From contig JAJEKV010000419.1 of assembly GCA_021234155.1 (NCBI GenBank), positions 60,001 to 124,000 on the forward strand: a DNA stretch of 64,000 nt, given 5' to 3'. The notes under the pieces were generated by a model, which searched no databases, was not told where the DNA came from, and saw nothing but the letters and a program-made list of their open reading frames with translations. Each line of letters opens with the position of its first letter. The stretch's first letter is position 1. Origin of the DNA: Isoetes taiwanensis (Eukaryota > Streptophyta > Lycopodiopsida > Isoetales > Isoetaceae). A program made the position numbers and the translations under genes. This document shows positions 23,520 through 36,460 of this stretch, one piece after another.

Positions 23520-25640
23520 TATATCATATCAAATTGGGGCCCGCCTCATTTCCAAGCACAAAACACGCCCAAAAATTATATCAAAACTTGGTTTAAAAAA
23601 AAAAAATTGCTTTTTTCAAATTGGGCAGCCCCAATTTAAAAAAAAAAACAAATGCCGCCGAGTTGGCTGCAGATGCTCAAATTGGGCCCAGCCCAATTTG
23701 ATGCCCGACTGCCCCCAGGCACGCAAATTAGGCAGCCCTATTTAATTGCTCCAAACTAAGGCCCGCCCTTTTTGGTCGCACTAGATTGGGCCCCGCCACA
23801 TTGTACAAGGAAAACTGGGGACTTCTCATGCAAAGATGATTACCTCTATGCTTAAGTCTACCTACTCATTGACAAGCTCTATGTCTAAGCCAAGCTAGTA
23901 GCATGACAAATCATTGATATACATGCATTACGCATTCTTAATCTAGACCCTACTAGAACTAACTCATTGATTTTAACAACAAAGCTCATACCTCATCTTG
24001 AAGCCTAAAGCGCAGGTCCGATCACCTCATCATCAAGTGTGGTAATGCATGCCGCAATGCTCAACCAAAGAGAAAAATGGGTACGAAAGGAGATCAATGC
24101 TCTATTAGACATTACATACTCTAGAATTGCAAATCATGAAAGCGCATTACACTAAGCGATCCGACATGTTAATAAGAAAATCAAAATATACCTTAGAGGC
24201 AAAGAGTTTGGTCGAGAGCGGCAATGATTGGGTGGCTAGACGCTAAAAAATAGTAGCTCGTGCTTGGCAATATTGAACGGGGGAAGATTTGAATTTGAAA
24301 TTATTTGAAATTATAACGTGTTGCATTATTGAGTTGAGGGGGGGAAATTTGAATTTGAATTTTGAATCTCAAGAACCACGTGAATGGTCCATGTGGCAAC
24401 TTATTTTGAATTTTAAGGTTTACTATGTCATGCATTATGGGCCCACCAACTTGGACCTTTCCTTATGAGCATGCCACTTGTCCTTCATGCATGCGACCTC
24501 CTCGTGCTCCTCCTCATCTGCTCCTCCATGAAGGCGCCCATCTTCTAGAGGACTTTTGAGGTGCTTTTGCATGTCCCATGAAGGCGCCCATCTCCTAGAG
24601 GACTTTTTGAGGTGTTTTTGCATGTTCAATGCCATCAAAGGTTAGCATATCCTCCATATTACTGTTTTTGTTCCCTCTGCTTGCTTTATATGCACACATA
24701 TCTCCTTTGTTAGTGTTTTTACTCCTGTTGTATAGTTTTCACTTAATATTTCATTGGTTGGGCTATTAGTGAAAGGGGGTTGCCTAATTTGGAGCCCTCT
24801 TTAACTTCCATCTTTTAACTTCCATTGTTTTGGGTTGTCATTAGAAGGGGGTGCCCCAATTTGATGCCCTCCTAACTTCTATTGTTTTGCCTTTAGCACG
24901 ACCATTGCCTTGTCTTATTCATTATATTTTCTTCTTTTTTTTAACAGTTCTACTCGAGCCCACCCCATTTGTCTTTGCCCCAATATTCCATGCATATTTT
25001 TTTCTTTCTACTTGACATCTAAATTGGGCGGGCGCCCAATTTCGTCTTTGCCATTGGTCTTTCCCCGGCCATGCACGTTTTTCCAGATTACTATGCACAA
25101 TTCCATGGGCATTTTTCCTTCTATTACAGATCTAAATTGGGCGGGCGCCCAATTTCCCGTCCATGCGCACTTTTCCCATTTTTCCTTCTATTACAAATCT
25201 AAATTGGGCGGGCGCCCAATTTCCAGTCATGCGCACTTTTCCCATTTTTCCTTCTATTACAAATCTAAATTGGGCGGGCGCCCAATTTCCAGTCCATGCC
25301 CACTTTTCCTTCTATTAGAGATCTAAGCCTAATTTCCAGTACCATTTCTTCTTTGGCCATTGTGACTCAATTGATTCCTCCTATCATTAATGCGGATTTG
25401 CTTTCGAGTACAAAAATCGTGCGCCCAATTTCTTTGTTAATGCGGATTTGCTTTCGAGTACACAAATCTGCCCGATTCTTTGTGGTGCGGATTTGCTGCG
25501 AGTACACAAATCTGGCGGGCCCAATTTCGTAATGCGAATTTGCTCACGAGCACACAAAATGCGAGCCCAATTTCTTAATGTGCGGATTTCTTTGTGAGCA
25601 CACAAATCGGCGGCCCAATTTAATTAATGTCCGGATTTGC
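23520..25640. repeat. Two clusters of AAATTGGGC-type palindromes and related words
   Basis: Left cluster: near-palindromes at 23618-23637 and 23679-23699, with related AATTGGGGCCCGCC-type words from 23532 to 23800. Right cluster: four identical 22-bp inverted repeats with arms AAATTGGGCG and CGCCCAATTT (the centre GG/GC varies slightly in phase), at 25021, 25134, 25201 and 25267, each preceded by (T)ACA(A/G)ATCT and CCTTCTATTA. A second repeated word, GCGGATTTGCTTTCGAGTAC, follows at 25394-25630. The 138-codon open frame at 24910-25326 is only a translation of this array. The paired layout with about 1.1 kb between clusters looks like subterminal repeats of a transposable element. Confidence 0.8.
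24520..24620. repeat. Imperfect ~58-bp tandem pair
   Basis: CATGAAGGCGCCCATCT(T/C)CT AGAGGACTTTT(T)GAGGTG(C/T)TTTTGCATGT occurs at about 24528-24575 and 24586-24626. It sits between the two AAATTGGGC clusters. Confidence 0.8.
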
Positions 25641-28499
25641 TCGAGCAACTTCTTATCTATTTCTTTACATCCTCTTGAGGAAGGCAATGAATCTCTAGCA
25701 AAATCGGAGGATTTCTTCAAGTTTTTTTTACGCTTTCACCAACTATAGCAAGAGCGGATGGTCCCGATCTGTGAGAAGACGAGAAGGGTTGGATCGGGTG
25801 GGAGCTTGCAAATAGCTTGGTGGGATCCCATTGGGAATTCCTAGATCCGGCCTGTTTGCTTTATGGAATGAACATGTCTTTAGACCACGACCAATCAAGC
25901 TCAAACCGGCAGTGAGCCTTAGAGTCCGCGGCCTTAGCTTTGAGAACATTTAGATTCAGCTATTTTAAACACAAAAACCGATTAGGATGTGTGCTCCAAA
26001 GACTAGATCCGGCACTGTTTTTGTGATCAAACCAAAAGAAGAAACCGTTGCTCTAGCTTTGAATCCTAGCTTAACAATTGCACCTCCACGATTATATCCT
26101 CCTCATACGTGCGAACTTCTTCTTCCCTGTTTGCGAGCCCCGAGGATCGGCCCGCCCCGCAGCCTTGAAGCTTGCTTGCTCGGCCCGCCCACGAAGCTTG
26201 AAGCTTGACCGCCATACCGAAGTCCGCCGCCACATCGCGGATGCTCGGCCGCCATAGCTCGAACACGTGATTTACTATTAGGGTTTTACCTGTTAAGGAG
26301 TTTAGCCATTGGATAATTTCTTAATCAATCTTGGACGTTGAATTATGTAAGAGTTTTTTCTTAGCTAAATAAAATGTTTTGCAAATATGCATATTGCCCC
26401 GTTAAGATCACACTTCCATAACACCATTGAATGTCATCAGATGTGATGCTAGTCGTTAATAGCGCGGTGACCTAATTTCGTTATTGCTCGTCCCTTTTCT
26501 TTTCTTTTGATTGATAATCTCCTATGACAGTTACATTTACATGGATAATTACAGGATCATTAATCCCGGAAAAAGCCCGGATCACGAAAAGCCCGCCCAA
26601 AAATTGTTCTAGGCGATGTTAGGAATCCTTGATCGGATGATCTTGCGACTAGATATTTGAAGCTTTAATATTGCCAAATGATTTGCTTTACTTTCAATTG
26701 CTATGTGATCTTTGAAAACTATGTGGTGTCTCAATGGATTTGTATAAAGTTTTACTATCCTAATGTTGTACTTCATTTTATTGTGCACAAAACACAATGT
26801 CGTGGATATGCTCATATCACAAACTGTAGCATTTGAAGGCTCTGGGTTCGCCTACTTTTGATGCCTCTGAATGGAATTAGTCTACCATATTCCATTGTTT
26901 TGCTCATAAGAACCCCGTATTCTAGACAGTAGCTACCATTTGAGATATATATGGACTTGAGGAAAGTCCATATATAATGAAATTGTGCTTGGATGTATCC
27001 TATGCATACCTATATAAACTTTATTGCGGCCTTACAGATGCGGTAGCATCCTGTGCTTTGCCACATTTCCCATAAATGTCACCAAGAAAAATTCATGTCT
27101 GTTGCAAACCATATGACCGCATAAAAGTATGTGCTGCTGGAGCAGATTCTTGAAGAGTGAGTTGTTATATTCGACAATATACATTGTGTAGCCAATTGCC
27201 TAATTGTTTGGCTGTTCTCTGCTGCAATGTAACCTTTTCTTGCATTCCTCTATGTTGCATCTATTGGCAGAGTTGCGAGACTAGTTGTTGGAGAGATTTG
27301 GAATGCATACCTCGCTTAAATCTTCTCTGCAAACTCAAAGTAGTTATACTTTGGAACTGGAAAGAGACAAATAAGCATCGTTTTCAAGCGGGGACCATAA
27401 AATTGTGTACAAATTGAAGAGATGTGCAAGTATTTCCTACTTGCAACAATTGATGGCAATTGAGGAAGCTACGGCGGCATCAACCTATTTGATCCACTTA
27501 AAAGTCCAGCTATGATGATTGTTGCCAAATGTAATCCTATTATATAGGTTGATTACACGACTTTAAAATTTGGATATTATGTTGTAAATGATTATGGTTT
27601 TACCTAGACATGAAATTAAATCCCATCAAATGATCTATCTACTTTGCACTTGAGATAAATGTGTTGTACATATGCTTGTTATTTATGGTCGTAGATCCTG
27701 GTAAAGGGTATAACAGTTTTATCACGAAAGCATCTCATGGCAGGCCCAATTGGCTCCCCATGACCTAGTTCTACTAAGCTCATTAGGAGTTATAGTTCAT
27801 TACGTGTATTCCATAGGGGGCTTGATCTTTATAGTAATGCTTAGCCAATGCGCATGATATGGTTGACTCGGGGAAATCAATTCTTTGTTGTACCCTTCAA
27901 CAAGTTGATTTGGCAGACATCGCGTTTGGACATATTCTTTCACATTAACACGGTTGGTTTTGGTTTTGGTGTTTTGCATATTGTGCATAGTGCACCCGAT
28001 GTTCTCGACCAATGCTCACATTCCCATGCTTCATGTTATGAGTTTATTGCCATCTTTATTCATGTTACTTATACTTCGGACCTTACCTCTGATCGATAAT
28101 AATAGGCATTTGCGGCACCAAGAATTGCTTCATAAAATAGGCTTGATCACTTTGTAATTAAGGCTTTTCAAATTGTAGCTCCATGACTTTAAAATGCATA
28201 TTTGTGTTTGAAATCTATTTTAGCAAATTGCAGTTTTACCGTTGATTGTAATTGATCATCTTATTCTAAGTGGTCTTCTTTCTGACTGAAAATAAAATAT
28301 TTGTTGTAGCGGTATATATTATTGCTAGAGCATGTATTATTCTTTCGTGGCCATTTGATCATGGCATATCCCGAGAGATATTCCATGAAAAGCCTTGTCG
28401 CCCGTTCTTCGCGTCAAGATAGGGTCAAAGAGCCCCATGTTGACTCGATTTCTAGGGGGGCTTAAAAAAACCAACTCAATGGTTATGTCAGTATTCCAA
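25641..28499. other. Anonymous region with a perfect hairpin at 26945-26976
   Basis: No gene is recognised. A hairpin with a 13-bp arm, TATATATGGACTT / AAGTCCATATATA, and a loop GAGG(A) lies at 26945-26976. The open frames at 25743-26266 on both strands are GC-richer than their surroundings but carry no known motif. GCCCG-rich words near 26570-26600 resemble the GGCGGG words of the 23.5-25.6-kb clusters and could mark the far side of that element. Confidence 0.4.
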
Positions 28500-28522
28500 A
28501 AGCCTGATACAGCAGAATCAAC

Positions 28523-28615
28523 CAAAATAACAGAGCTTGGGGAATCGAACCCCAACTAGATTCCAATGCTCTTGGGCTTATAAATTCAAAGCTAACTTCT
28601 TACACGGTGTGTTGC
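28523..28615 (-). repeat. Possible tRNA-derived SINE or decayed tRNA
   Basis: On the minus strand TTGGGGTTCGATTCCCCAA (28534-28552) forms a perfect T-arm with a B box GGTTCGATTCC and a 7-nt loop. It is followed by AGCTCTG and a short T run. Upstream, GTTAGCTTTGAATTTATAAG resembles a degenerate A box and anticodon arm. The acceptor 5' strand complementary to AGCTCTG is missing, so no full cloverleaf forms. A SINE head or pseudo-tRNA is more likely than a functional tRNA. Confidence 0.4.
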
Positions 28616-30149
28616 CAATGCTCTTAATCCCGCAAAAGTACAAATCAAATGATCCAATTTTAACAAATGCCACATTCCCAGAAACCCAAAACTCAAATCT
28701 GTAAACCAATAATATAATTACCTGCGGCCAGCAGCAAGCTCTTGGAAGCTCAGATCTTGGCGTTTATGCTTTCCTCCTGCTTCAACAAATGTACGGCGGT
28801 TTATTTTGATGGGCCACCAGCCCAGCTGAGGCAAGGGTGCCACACCACCTTGAATTCTTCTGCAAGGCTGTGACAACCCTCGCAGAATGCTGTCGAATCC
28901 AAATCTGGAATGGTTTTCAACCGGAATGATGGCTTGCTCACTTGGGATGCAGATTTCAATTGATGGCTTGCTCACTTGGGATGCTGGAGATAGTAAAAAT
29001 CTTGACAAAATATGGCGCTAATGTGCATGCTGGAGATAAGTACCAACAAACTCCTTTATTTTATCTTTGCAGATTAGGCTGATGGGTTACGCTTTCACCG
29101 CTTTCAAATGTCGAATATGAGCTCCGGGAAAAACAATGGCGGGACTCCAATATCTTCCTGATTTTACTTCCACATCTTCATAAACCATGCTCTGAACCTT
29201 TAAACAATCTTATGTTACAAATATACCTAAACCTTGAATTGGCAATGTTATCGATCGAATTCTAAATCCTTTTATAAATATATCTGAAGCTTGATTTGAC
29301 AACACTGTCAATCGAATTCTACATTCCCATATGCTTGCATTTTGTGGTACCAGTGCAATGTATAGATTATACTTAGGCTAGAGCTTTTACCCTCTCCACA
29401 TTATTATTGCAACCGGTTAATAACACATGGATGTAGATTCTTAAATCATTGTAGGGTGCAATTCGCCAAGTAGCTTAGTGGGAGACATCCCTTTTCCTTC
29501 TCAACGGTGGAGATAATTGTAACGGATATTTGAAAATGGCATATGTTTTCAATAACCTTAAGAATTACATGTTTCACATTTAACCACCCTAACATTTTAC
29601 ATGAAAGCGCTATGGTATTTTAATCTCTTAAATATCTTAATATTGACATAGAATGTTGACATTGGATTTCAGCATATTCCTACAAATATACCAGATCTGG
29701 GGTTCACACATATACACCTCACACCCCCGCATACTTGAGCGTACATATACGTATGAAAATACAAATAGGAACGGATGCAACGAAAACACGTTTTTGTTGT
29801 GAAAAAAAGAACAACCCACCCAATGCGTGCACAATCTTTTGTATAGAAATTGCCACTTCCCAAAAAGTAAAATTTTCTCGGTGAGAATGTTATTTTGCAA
29901 TATAACATGTGTCGAAATGCTTGTGCCTCAAAAACAAATCCAAGGTTAAACAATGACAAATGCAAATGTTTCTAGATAATGTTGGAATCTTTATGGAATT
30001 TGAAAGAATGATGATTACAAGGGGATCTTAATATTTCCTTAAACTCTCTAACGTTCTATGAAAATTCTTCTAGATCCTTTAAGATTTTGTATTCCACTAA
30101 ATTTGACTCTTTCAGCGTATTCCAATCCGTTTACGCCTAGAATTTATTT
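28616..30149. other. Anonymous region
   Basis: No gene is recognised. A minus-strand open frame at 28718-29008 (96 codons, starting MSRFLLSPASQVSKPSIEIC and containing GGVAPLPQLGWWPIKINRR) reads more like protein than its neighbours but matches no family I know. Short direct repeats occur within it (TTGATGGCTTGCTCACTTGG at about 28925 and 28961) and in 29220-29330 (ATCGAATTCTA). Confidence 0.35.
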
Positions 30150-30395
<246 letters not shown>

Positions 30396-30829
30396 GCAAA
30401 CTCCAAGCTTAAAAAGATCAGTATCTAACGTTGAGAGTCAAGAATTAGGTTAGAAGAAGTGATGGTGGAAGTTCGATGAGTCAATATTGCTATATAGTTT
30501 CACATAATTTCATAGTCTCTCTCCTAGCATATACTCATAGGTAAACCCCAAAATCTTATTTGTTCAAGTCGAATTCAGGTATCATAATTCGATAATTTGT
30601 TGTCGTCACAGCACACTTATTAGGGATCCTTATCTTCCAATTGCAAAATTTGGGCTTCCAAAAAAATGATTCAAAATGTAAGAGTCTGAGAACAAGTCAA
30701 CATTCACAAATTGAATAGGGTGCAAGTGTACTTGCAAATCCATTTCATACTGCACATGATGATCTTTATATTTATCAATTTTTTAGAAGACCACAACAAG
30801 CAATATGCAGGAAGGCAAACATTGCCAAC

Positions 30830-31450
30830 ATATACTCTCTTTTGACAAGCTAACCTTATTGCAGAAGGGCTAGGCGCAAGAGAAGCAGGTGAATGGCGAT
30901 GTTTTTGCTACATTGGTTAGTGCATAGAGGCACTTGAGTAGCAGGGTTTATTCCATGGTAGTTTAGATAGAGGGAAATATGGGATTGTGTTTTAAGCTAT
31001 TAATGAGTTTTAGATGTTGTAGTTAGGTATTTATATTATTGAAGGATGGTCGATTTGAACTTAGTAATCTGAACTTAGTAATTTGGTTTTGATAATGGTA
31101 AGGTAGAAGATATTCAGTTAGTAATAATATTGGGGTTTAGTTATAATTATTTTATGTACGTTGGTTGATCAAGGTTGGAGTGGGGAGGTTTTTTTGGGTC
31201 TAGGTCAATGGGTTAGTCGGGAGGTTAAATAATATCCTCCAAGCCATGTATATGCCTAAATTACACATCATTGGGGGGGCGCAAGGCGAGGCAAGTGAGC
31301 GGTGATGTTTTTGCCTCGTCGGTCACTGCAGAGGAGTGTATGAGTGGCCACAATTTTTCCATCATGCTTTGAGCTCTTAATGAGTTTTTGGACAAAGTGC
31401 ATTTGTGATTATTTTGCAGGTGTGGAAACTTTATGCATTACGTATTGTGG
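30830..31450. repeat. Diverged ~400-bp tandem repeat, left part
   Basis: Landmarks recur about every 0.37-0.43 kb: GTGATGTTTTTGC(T/C) at about 30898 and 31300; TATTATTGAAGGATGGTCGA near 31034 and, beyond the LINE, at 37531; GTCAATGGGTT at 31206 and 37721. At least three units are present. The LINE at 31469-37518 is inserted in one of them. Confidence 0.75.
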
Positions 31451-31699
31451 TTAAGTATCTATATTATTTTTTTTTTGAAGGATAAACTTAATTAATTAAT
31501 ATGAATGAGAATACAGAAGAAGCGATATAGGGGTGTGCTTGCCCAAGCAAACAAGCTCGGGCGAAGACCCACGAACCGCATGAAAACAACCTACATCCCC
31601 TTATGGGATGAATCTACCAAGACTATCTACAATGAGGAGTGTCCTTTCCCAGACGGCTGCCTTAACCTGCTCCTTCCGAGTGGATGCCTGATAGGAAAG

Positions 31700-33160
31700 A
31701 TATAACTTATACCTCAATTGAGGGATCAATGCGCCAAATTTGTAACTCCGCATTCCACGAAAACCTTCATCGCCCGTCGCTTCCATATCGCCCACGGTAA
31801 CCACGCTTTTTACGGATGAAAAGCGAGCTTCTTAATATCGGCCACGATAGGATATATCCCAATGAGAACCTCTTGACTACGGAGGGAGGTGTGAAATAAA
31901 CCGAATCAATGCCAAAGCAAAGGGCTGGATTTCAGCGCCAAGAACATGCGATGTTCAAGGTTTCAGGACAAGCGCCACACATTGGGCATAAATCACTAAT
32001 GAATGGCTTTATCCTGTAACCCAATGTATTCACCCTCAATGAGCGATGCACTATCCGCCATAATAATGTATGCGGGTCTTAGGCGGCGAGATTGGATTCC
32101 ACACCCATCGCCAAATTGCACCCCAATCATCCCCGGAACACGCAAAGCCCACCCATCAGGGGAGGACTCATCTGAATTGCTAGAAGCCCGTGAGCAGGAC
32201 CTAACAAAGTTTGGCCAGGTCGATCTTGGGTTGCATCTCCATACTTGTCTGTTCTTCTTCGGGGGATCTAGCGGCGAGAATGTTTGCCACACGAGCCCGG
32301 ATCGCAATGTCTTGTTCCTTAAGCCGGAACCTATCACGAAATAACTGCCAAGGCGCCAGCTGACCATCAAAGTACCAATCCTCCACGAAGCCACCCCATC
32401 GTGACCATCTGCTGAACAGAGGGATCTGGGCACGCTGCCAATCTGAGGATGACCGACCGGGCGAGGGGTATCCACCAAAGGCGAGACGTCAGCTGGATAC
32501 AACATGAGAGATCTATCTCGAACAACGGCGAACACTGCTCGGGCTCGAAGAAGGCCCTTCAAAAGGGGGGAGGCATTGACGCAAAGCTTTAATCTCGCAA
32601 ATAAGGCCCGGGGGCAGCGAGGGGGAGCGGGAGGCTTATGGAACACCATTGAATGAGACAGAGACTGCGAAAGCAAAATCATGCCAGGAGAATCGAGCTC
32701 GTCCCTGAGGATAGCGAAAATGAACTTGGATACCAGGATCTTGCTATGAAGAGAAAGGTCAAGAATCCCCAATCCTCCCGCCGCCTTGGGGCGGACACAC
32801 TTCCACCACGCCACCTTCACCACTGCCCCTTCCTCATTACCCCCAGGGGCGAAGTTACTGGATAATGGCGGAGATTTCCGCATCTTACTCTGCGGAGCCG
32901 AATGGCCGGAGGCCATGTAAACATCGTGGAGCATAATCACCGACTTAGCCACGGTAACCACGCAATAGCCATTGAAAGCTTTCCGGCTTTCCCACCAATT
33001 GAGGTGTCGGCCTTAAAGCCACCAAGATGTCCTCCCAGATACCTGCAGCAGAAATGTCGATGCCAAATGGGATACCCAGCAGTCTAGAGCAGCTGCCCTG
33101 AGGCTGCATCCGCCATGGGAAGGCGGACACCACAGCGGGCATAGGCTCGGTTGTGACCAC
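31700..33160 (-). pseudogene. LINE ORF2 C-terminus, zf-RVT-like region
   Basis: After the RT domain the minus strand gives RLLGIPFGIDISAAGIWEDI (32945-33160). A long frame follows at 31996-32961 with VAWWKCVRPKAAGGLGILDL near its start, the W..VC.PK..GGLG motif typical of plant LINE ORF2 after RT. Its end, near 31996, corresponds to the zf-RVT region; CPMCGACPETLNIA lies just beyond in another frame. The very long internal stretch is open by chance or recent decay. Confidence 0.75.
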
Positions 33161-33244
33161 GGTGTGAGCATTTCGTCAGTTCATTAGACAACCTGATGCA
33201 ATAGAAAGTATCCAAAAGCTCCTTCATGTTATTCCGATTCAACT

Positions 33245-34302
33245 CCCGGCTTGCAGAAAAGAAAGGAATCATCGTCTTGACTTCCAATCTGCTGCGATCC
33301 ATCGGCCATCCGTAACCCCTCTATGACCCCTGCCTCCATGGCGGCGTGCAACAATTGAGATAAGGCTTCTGCGACGATGGTGAATAAGTAAGGAGCCAGA
33401 GGGCAACCTTGGCGAATTCCACGGCCAACGTGAAGATGTCAAGTCTCGCCATGACAAGAGGGCAGTAGCTCTAGCGAGGCGTAAGGAGTTTCAAGACCAC
33501 ATTTGTGAAACTCTCCCCACCCAAAGGCTAACATCATCTTCTTCAGGAAGTCCCAGCGGACACTGTCATATGCTTTGGCAAAATCTAACTTCAGATAAAT
33601 TATCTGCTGACCTGTTTTCCGCGCCCAGTGGATGCCCTCAAAAGCTGCCGCCACATTATGAAGAATATGCCTGCCTGGAATGAAACCGGACTGCATTGGA
33701 TTAATTGCCTCCACAAGGACCTCCTGAAGTCTCATAGACAAGGCCTTGGCAATTATCTTGTACACTGAAGACAGTAATGTAATCGGCCGCCAATCAGATA
33801 TGGTCCTAGGGTCTTTGACCTTGGGAATCAGTGAGATGCATCCAGTGTTGAGTCTATAATCTAGCGACTCAGCACTCAATAGATCATGATAAGTCTGCAA
33901 CACAGAGTCCCCCACCCACTCCCAGTATTCCTGAAAAAACTCCACGGGAATGCCATCTAAACCAGGACATTTGTGGGGGGCCATTGCGCGACAAGCTTCC
34001 TCAAGATCCTGCTTGGTGAGCGGGTGCTGCAGTGCCTGCCTCTTATCCACTGGTACCTTGCCTGAAATCTTGCTTAATACGACGGCTTCCAAAACATCAC
34101 TATACTGATAATTCTTCTCCTGAAAGAAATGCGAAAAATGCTGATGAACAACCTGTTTGATATCCGCAGGCGACTGGAGAACATGACCATCAGGCATTTC
34201 CAACGACGACATTGACGCCGCATACTTCTTCTGACGTGCCGCCCTGAAGAACATTTTGGAGTTGGTATCGCCTTCTCTCAACCACGTGATCCCCGCCTTC
34301 AC
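33245..34302 (-). pseudogene. LINE ORF2 reverse transcriptase domain
   Basis: Motifs in order: WLREGDTNSKMFFRAAR, KCPGLDGIPVEFFQ, WRPITLLSSVYKIIAKALSM, MQSGFIPGRHILHN, and LKLDFAKAYDSVRWDFLKKM (motif A with the catalytic Asp). After a frameshift near 33440 come IRQGCPLAPYLFTIVAEALS and, at about 33265-33285, SQDDDSFLF in place of the usual Y/F-A-D-D box. The two aspartates are there but the preceding residues are changed. The frame is broken at least twice. Confidence 0.9.
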
Positions 34303-34356
34303 CCTTGCCCGAGATGCCCGCCCAGACTCATCGGCTGAAATTTAAAATGAAAGACC

Positions 34357-35253
34357 TCATTTTCGAACTCCATCGAGGAAGGTTGAAGTCCGGGGCTTCC
34401 AGTTCCCGATATAAGCTTTAACTAGGGACTCGCGCTCTTGCTGAGCCTTCCGACTTCCCCAGGACTTTGCAAAAGCTTTTACTGCCGCAAGTGCTCTCAT
34501 CATTCCTAACATCCCAGAGTTATCGCGAAAAGTGCGGAACCAAATCTGCTGGCATTCCCAGGAGAAGTCCGCATCCTTTAAGAATCTAGTGTTCAGTTTA
34601 AACACCGTCCTCGCCGGCTTGACGTTACTGCGACATTGCGAAATAAACTGCGGGTAGTGGTCGGAGACCGCCGTGGACAAAATATTCTGCCGCCTGAGTT
34701 GAGGCGCAAGATCCAATGCCAACGCATTCACATAGCATCTGTCATGGCGAGCATACGCCCGGCCTGCCCCTGTCCATTGGTTGCACCATGTGAAGGTGGA
34801 GTCACCAGAGGACTCTACTAGATGCAAGGAATCCAACAACTTTAACCACTGCTCCCGTTCAAAACCTTGTAGCACCTCCGACCCACGGCCACACCTATCC
34901 TGAACGGTTTCCACCATGTTAAAATCACCGAGCAGCAACCAGGCCACACCAGCACCCAAAACACTGAGCTTATTCCTCAAAGACGCCCACAATGCTCCTC
35001 TCTGACGTGCATTATTGTGGGCATAAACATTGACAATCCCCCACTCCTGCCCGCCCTCCTGCCACTTGATGATAACCCATCTACCCCATCGATCCACAAG
35101 GGTAAATGTTACTTGAACATTCATCTTCCATGCAATGATAGAGCCACCTTTAGAGGCCCCTGAAGTGGATACCGCTGCAGCATAGTGCGGGCCAAACATG
35201 TTCAAAAGCGTATGGGTGTCACCCTCGCGGACACTTGTGCTCCCCGGAGGCAC
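34357..35253 (-). pseudogene. LINE ORF2 N-terminus: AP-type endonuclease
   Basis: A 298-codon open stretch carries the exonuclease-endonuclease-phosphatase motifs of plant L1 elements: REGDTHTLLNMFGPHYAAAV, SKGGSIIAWK, GIVNVYAH, WLLLGDFNMVE (GDFN), RHDRCYVN and SDHYP. The family's first motif WNVRG is found just upstream in a different frame (near 35330). This enzyme nicks target DNA to prime reverse transcription. A frame break separates it from the RT domain at about 34302-34357. Confidence 0.88.
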
Positions 35254-36460
35254 AAAATGTCTGGATCAATCTGCCGAATAGCCATTGCTACTCTCGTTAA
35301 ACTTCGGGCGACGGCGGATCCCGTACATTCCAACTCAAAATCTTCCTCTCCATCCGATTTAATGAGAAGATGGACTCTTTGTTTGCTTCTTACGCCGACC
35401 CTCACGGACGGGAGAGCCGGACTGCGATCCGAATCATATGGCACTAGTGCCAAAGGATTTTCAGTAAGAGTGAAGTCCATCGCCAAATCAGTCTCATCTG
35501 CCCACGAGCGCACCCGCGCCACCTTGTCAAGGGCCATCCCCTCCGAGGAGTCATGAGTAGACAAGGAACCCGACTCCGATGGTTGCAACCGACGGACTTT
35601 CGAGCCTATGTGCAAATCTGGAAGTCGCATTTGCTCTGCCCGGCTCTTTGCAGCGCGTTGAATGTGATGCAGCTTCTCCGCAACCCCGGCAGAAATCTCC
35701 GCCGGACCAACACTTGTATGCCTCTCCGGGTCAACAGTAGGACCCCCCTGTGCATTAGGGAGACAATGGCCCCTAAGACCAGTCGGAACCTCGGGCTGGA
35801 TCATGCCCTGAGATGAATTCCCGGCTGGTGAAGATCGCATTGGCACCTGAGAGGCCTGCTTTGGACTCCGACCCTTTGGGGTGGACCTACTGCTCCTCGA
35901 TTGAACCCGCGAAGACCGGCGGAAACATTCTCGGATTTCCGCACCATTCAAAAGCCTAAGGGGAATCTGAAAATACCAATCCCCACTCTTCCGATTCACG
36001 AAGAAGATGGTAACGGGCTATCGGCCGGCAAGGCGACACAAATCTTGGGCGCCTGAACAATCGAATGAGAGATATGTGCCCCTAACCCATTGGCCATTGC
36101 CATCAGAAAGTCTGGGAGCAACATGTCCATTTGGGAGATCTAAAACACAGAAACCAAGACGGAATCTTTAAGGCCGATAAACCGAAAGCACTCACACCAG
36201 CGTAGTAGTGCTGATAGATCAAGTAGTTTCCCCACATTAGATCAACCCCTTTGCCACAACACGGCCCCGCTGCGCGATTGGGGCATCGAACATGAGAAGA
36301 AAGAAATTATTGCCCAAAAATTTTATAGACCGGAAAGGCAAAATCCCCGGGCGCTTAAAATGGGCTTTGCAACCATCCCCAACCCTCCTTGTATCCAAAG
36401 ACTCGGTGTAATACACCAAACATCGCAGCATGAAACCGATTGGAAATAGACTTGATGATG
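35202..36460 (-). pseudogene. LINE ORF1: DUF4283-type nucleic-acid-binding protein, broken
   Basis: The upstream piece (36237-36431) reads GCKAHFKRPGILPFRSIKFL and FFLLMFDAPIAQRGRVVAKG, which fits the DUF4283 fold of plant LINE ORF1. After a stop near 36150 the sequence continues in another frame with MDMLLPDFLMAMANGLGAHI and APKICVALPADSPLP. Frame 35202-35999 then gives DWYFQIPLRLLNGAEIRECF. The family has a CCHC zinc knuckle right after ECF; here only its first Cys-Phe remains and the rest is a Ser/Arg-rich linker. The end of this frame (QIDPDILCLRG) is already the start of the endonuclease, so a frameshift has joined ORF1 and ORF2. Confidence 0.75.

Noticed and set aside
24910-25326. 138-codon open frame with repeated SKLGGRPISS
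   Set aside because: It is the AAATTGGGC palindrome array read in one frame; no promoter, domain or codon signal.
28523-28615. Functional tRNA on the minus strand
   Set aside because: T-arm and B box are good but the acceptor stem does not pair and the A box is degenerate.
28718-29008. Prephenate or arogenate dehydratase fragment (QAIIPVEN)
   Set aside because: The PVEN word matches, but neither the sequence before nor after fits that family.
32003-35816. Plus-strand open frames across the LINE
   Set aside because: Antisense shadows of GC-rich LINE coding sequence on the minus strand.
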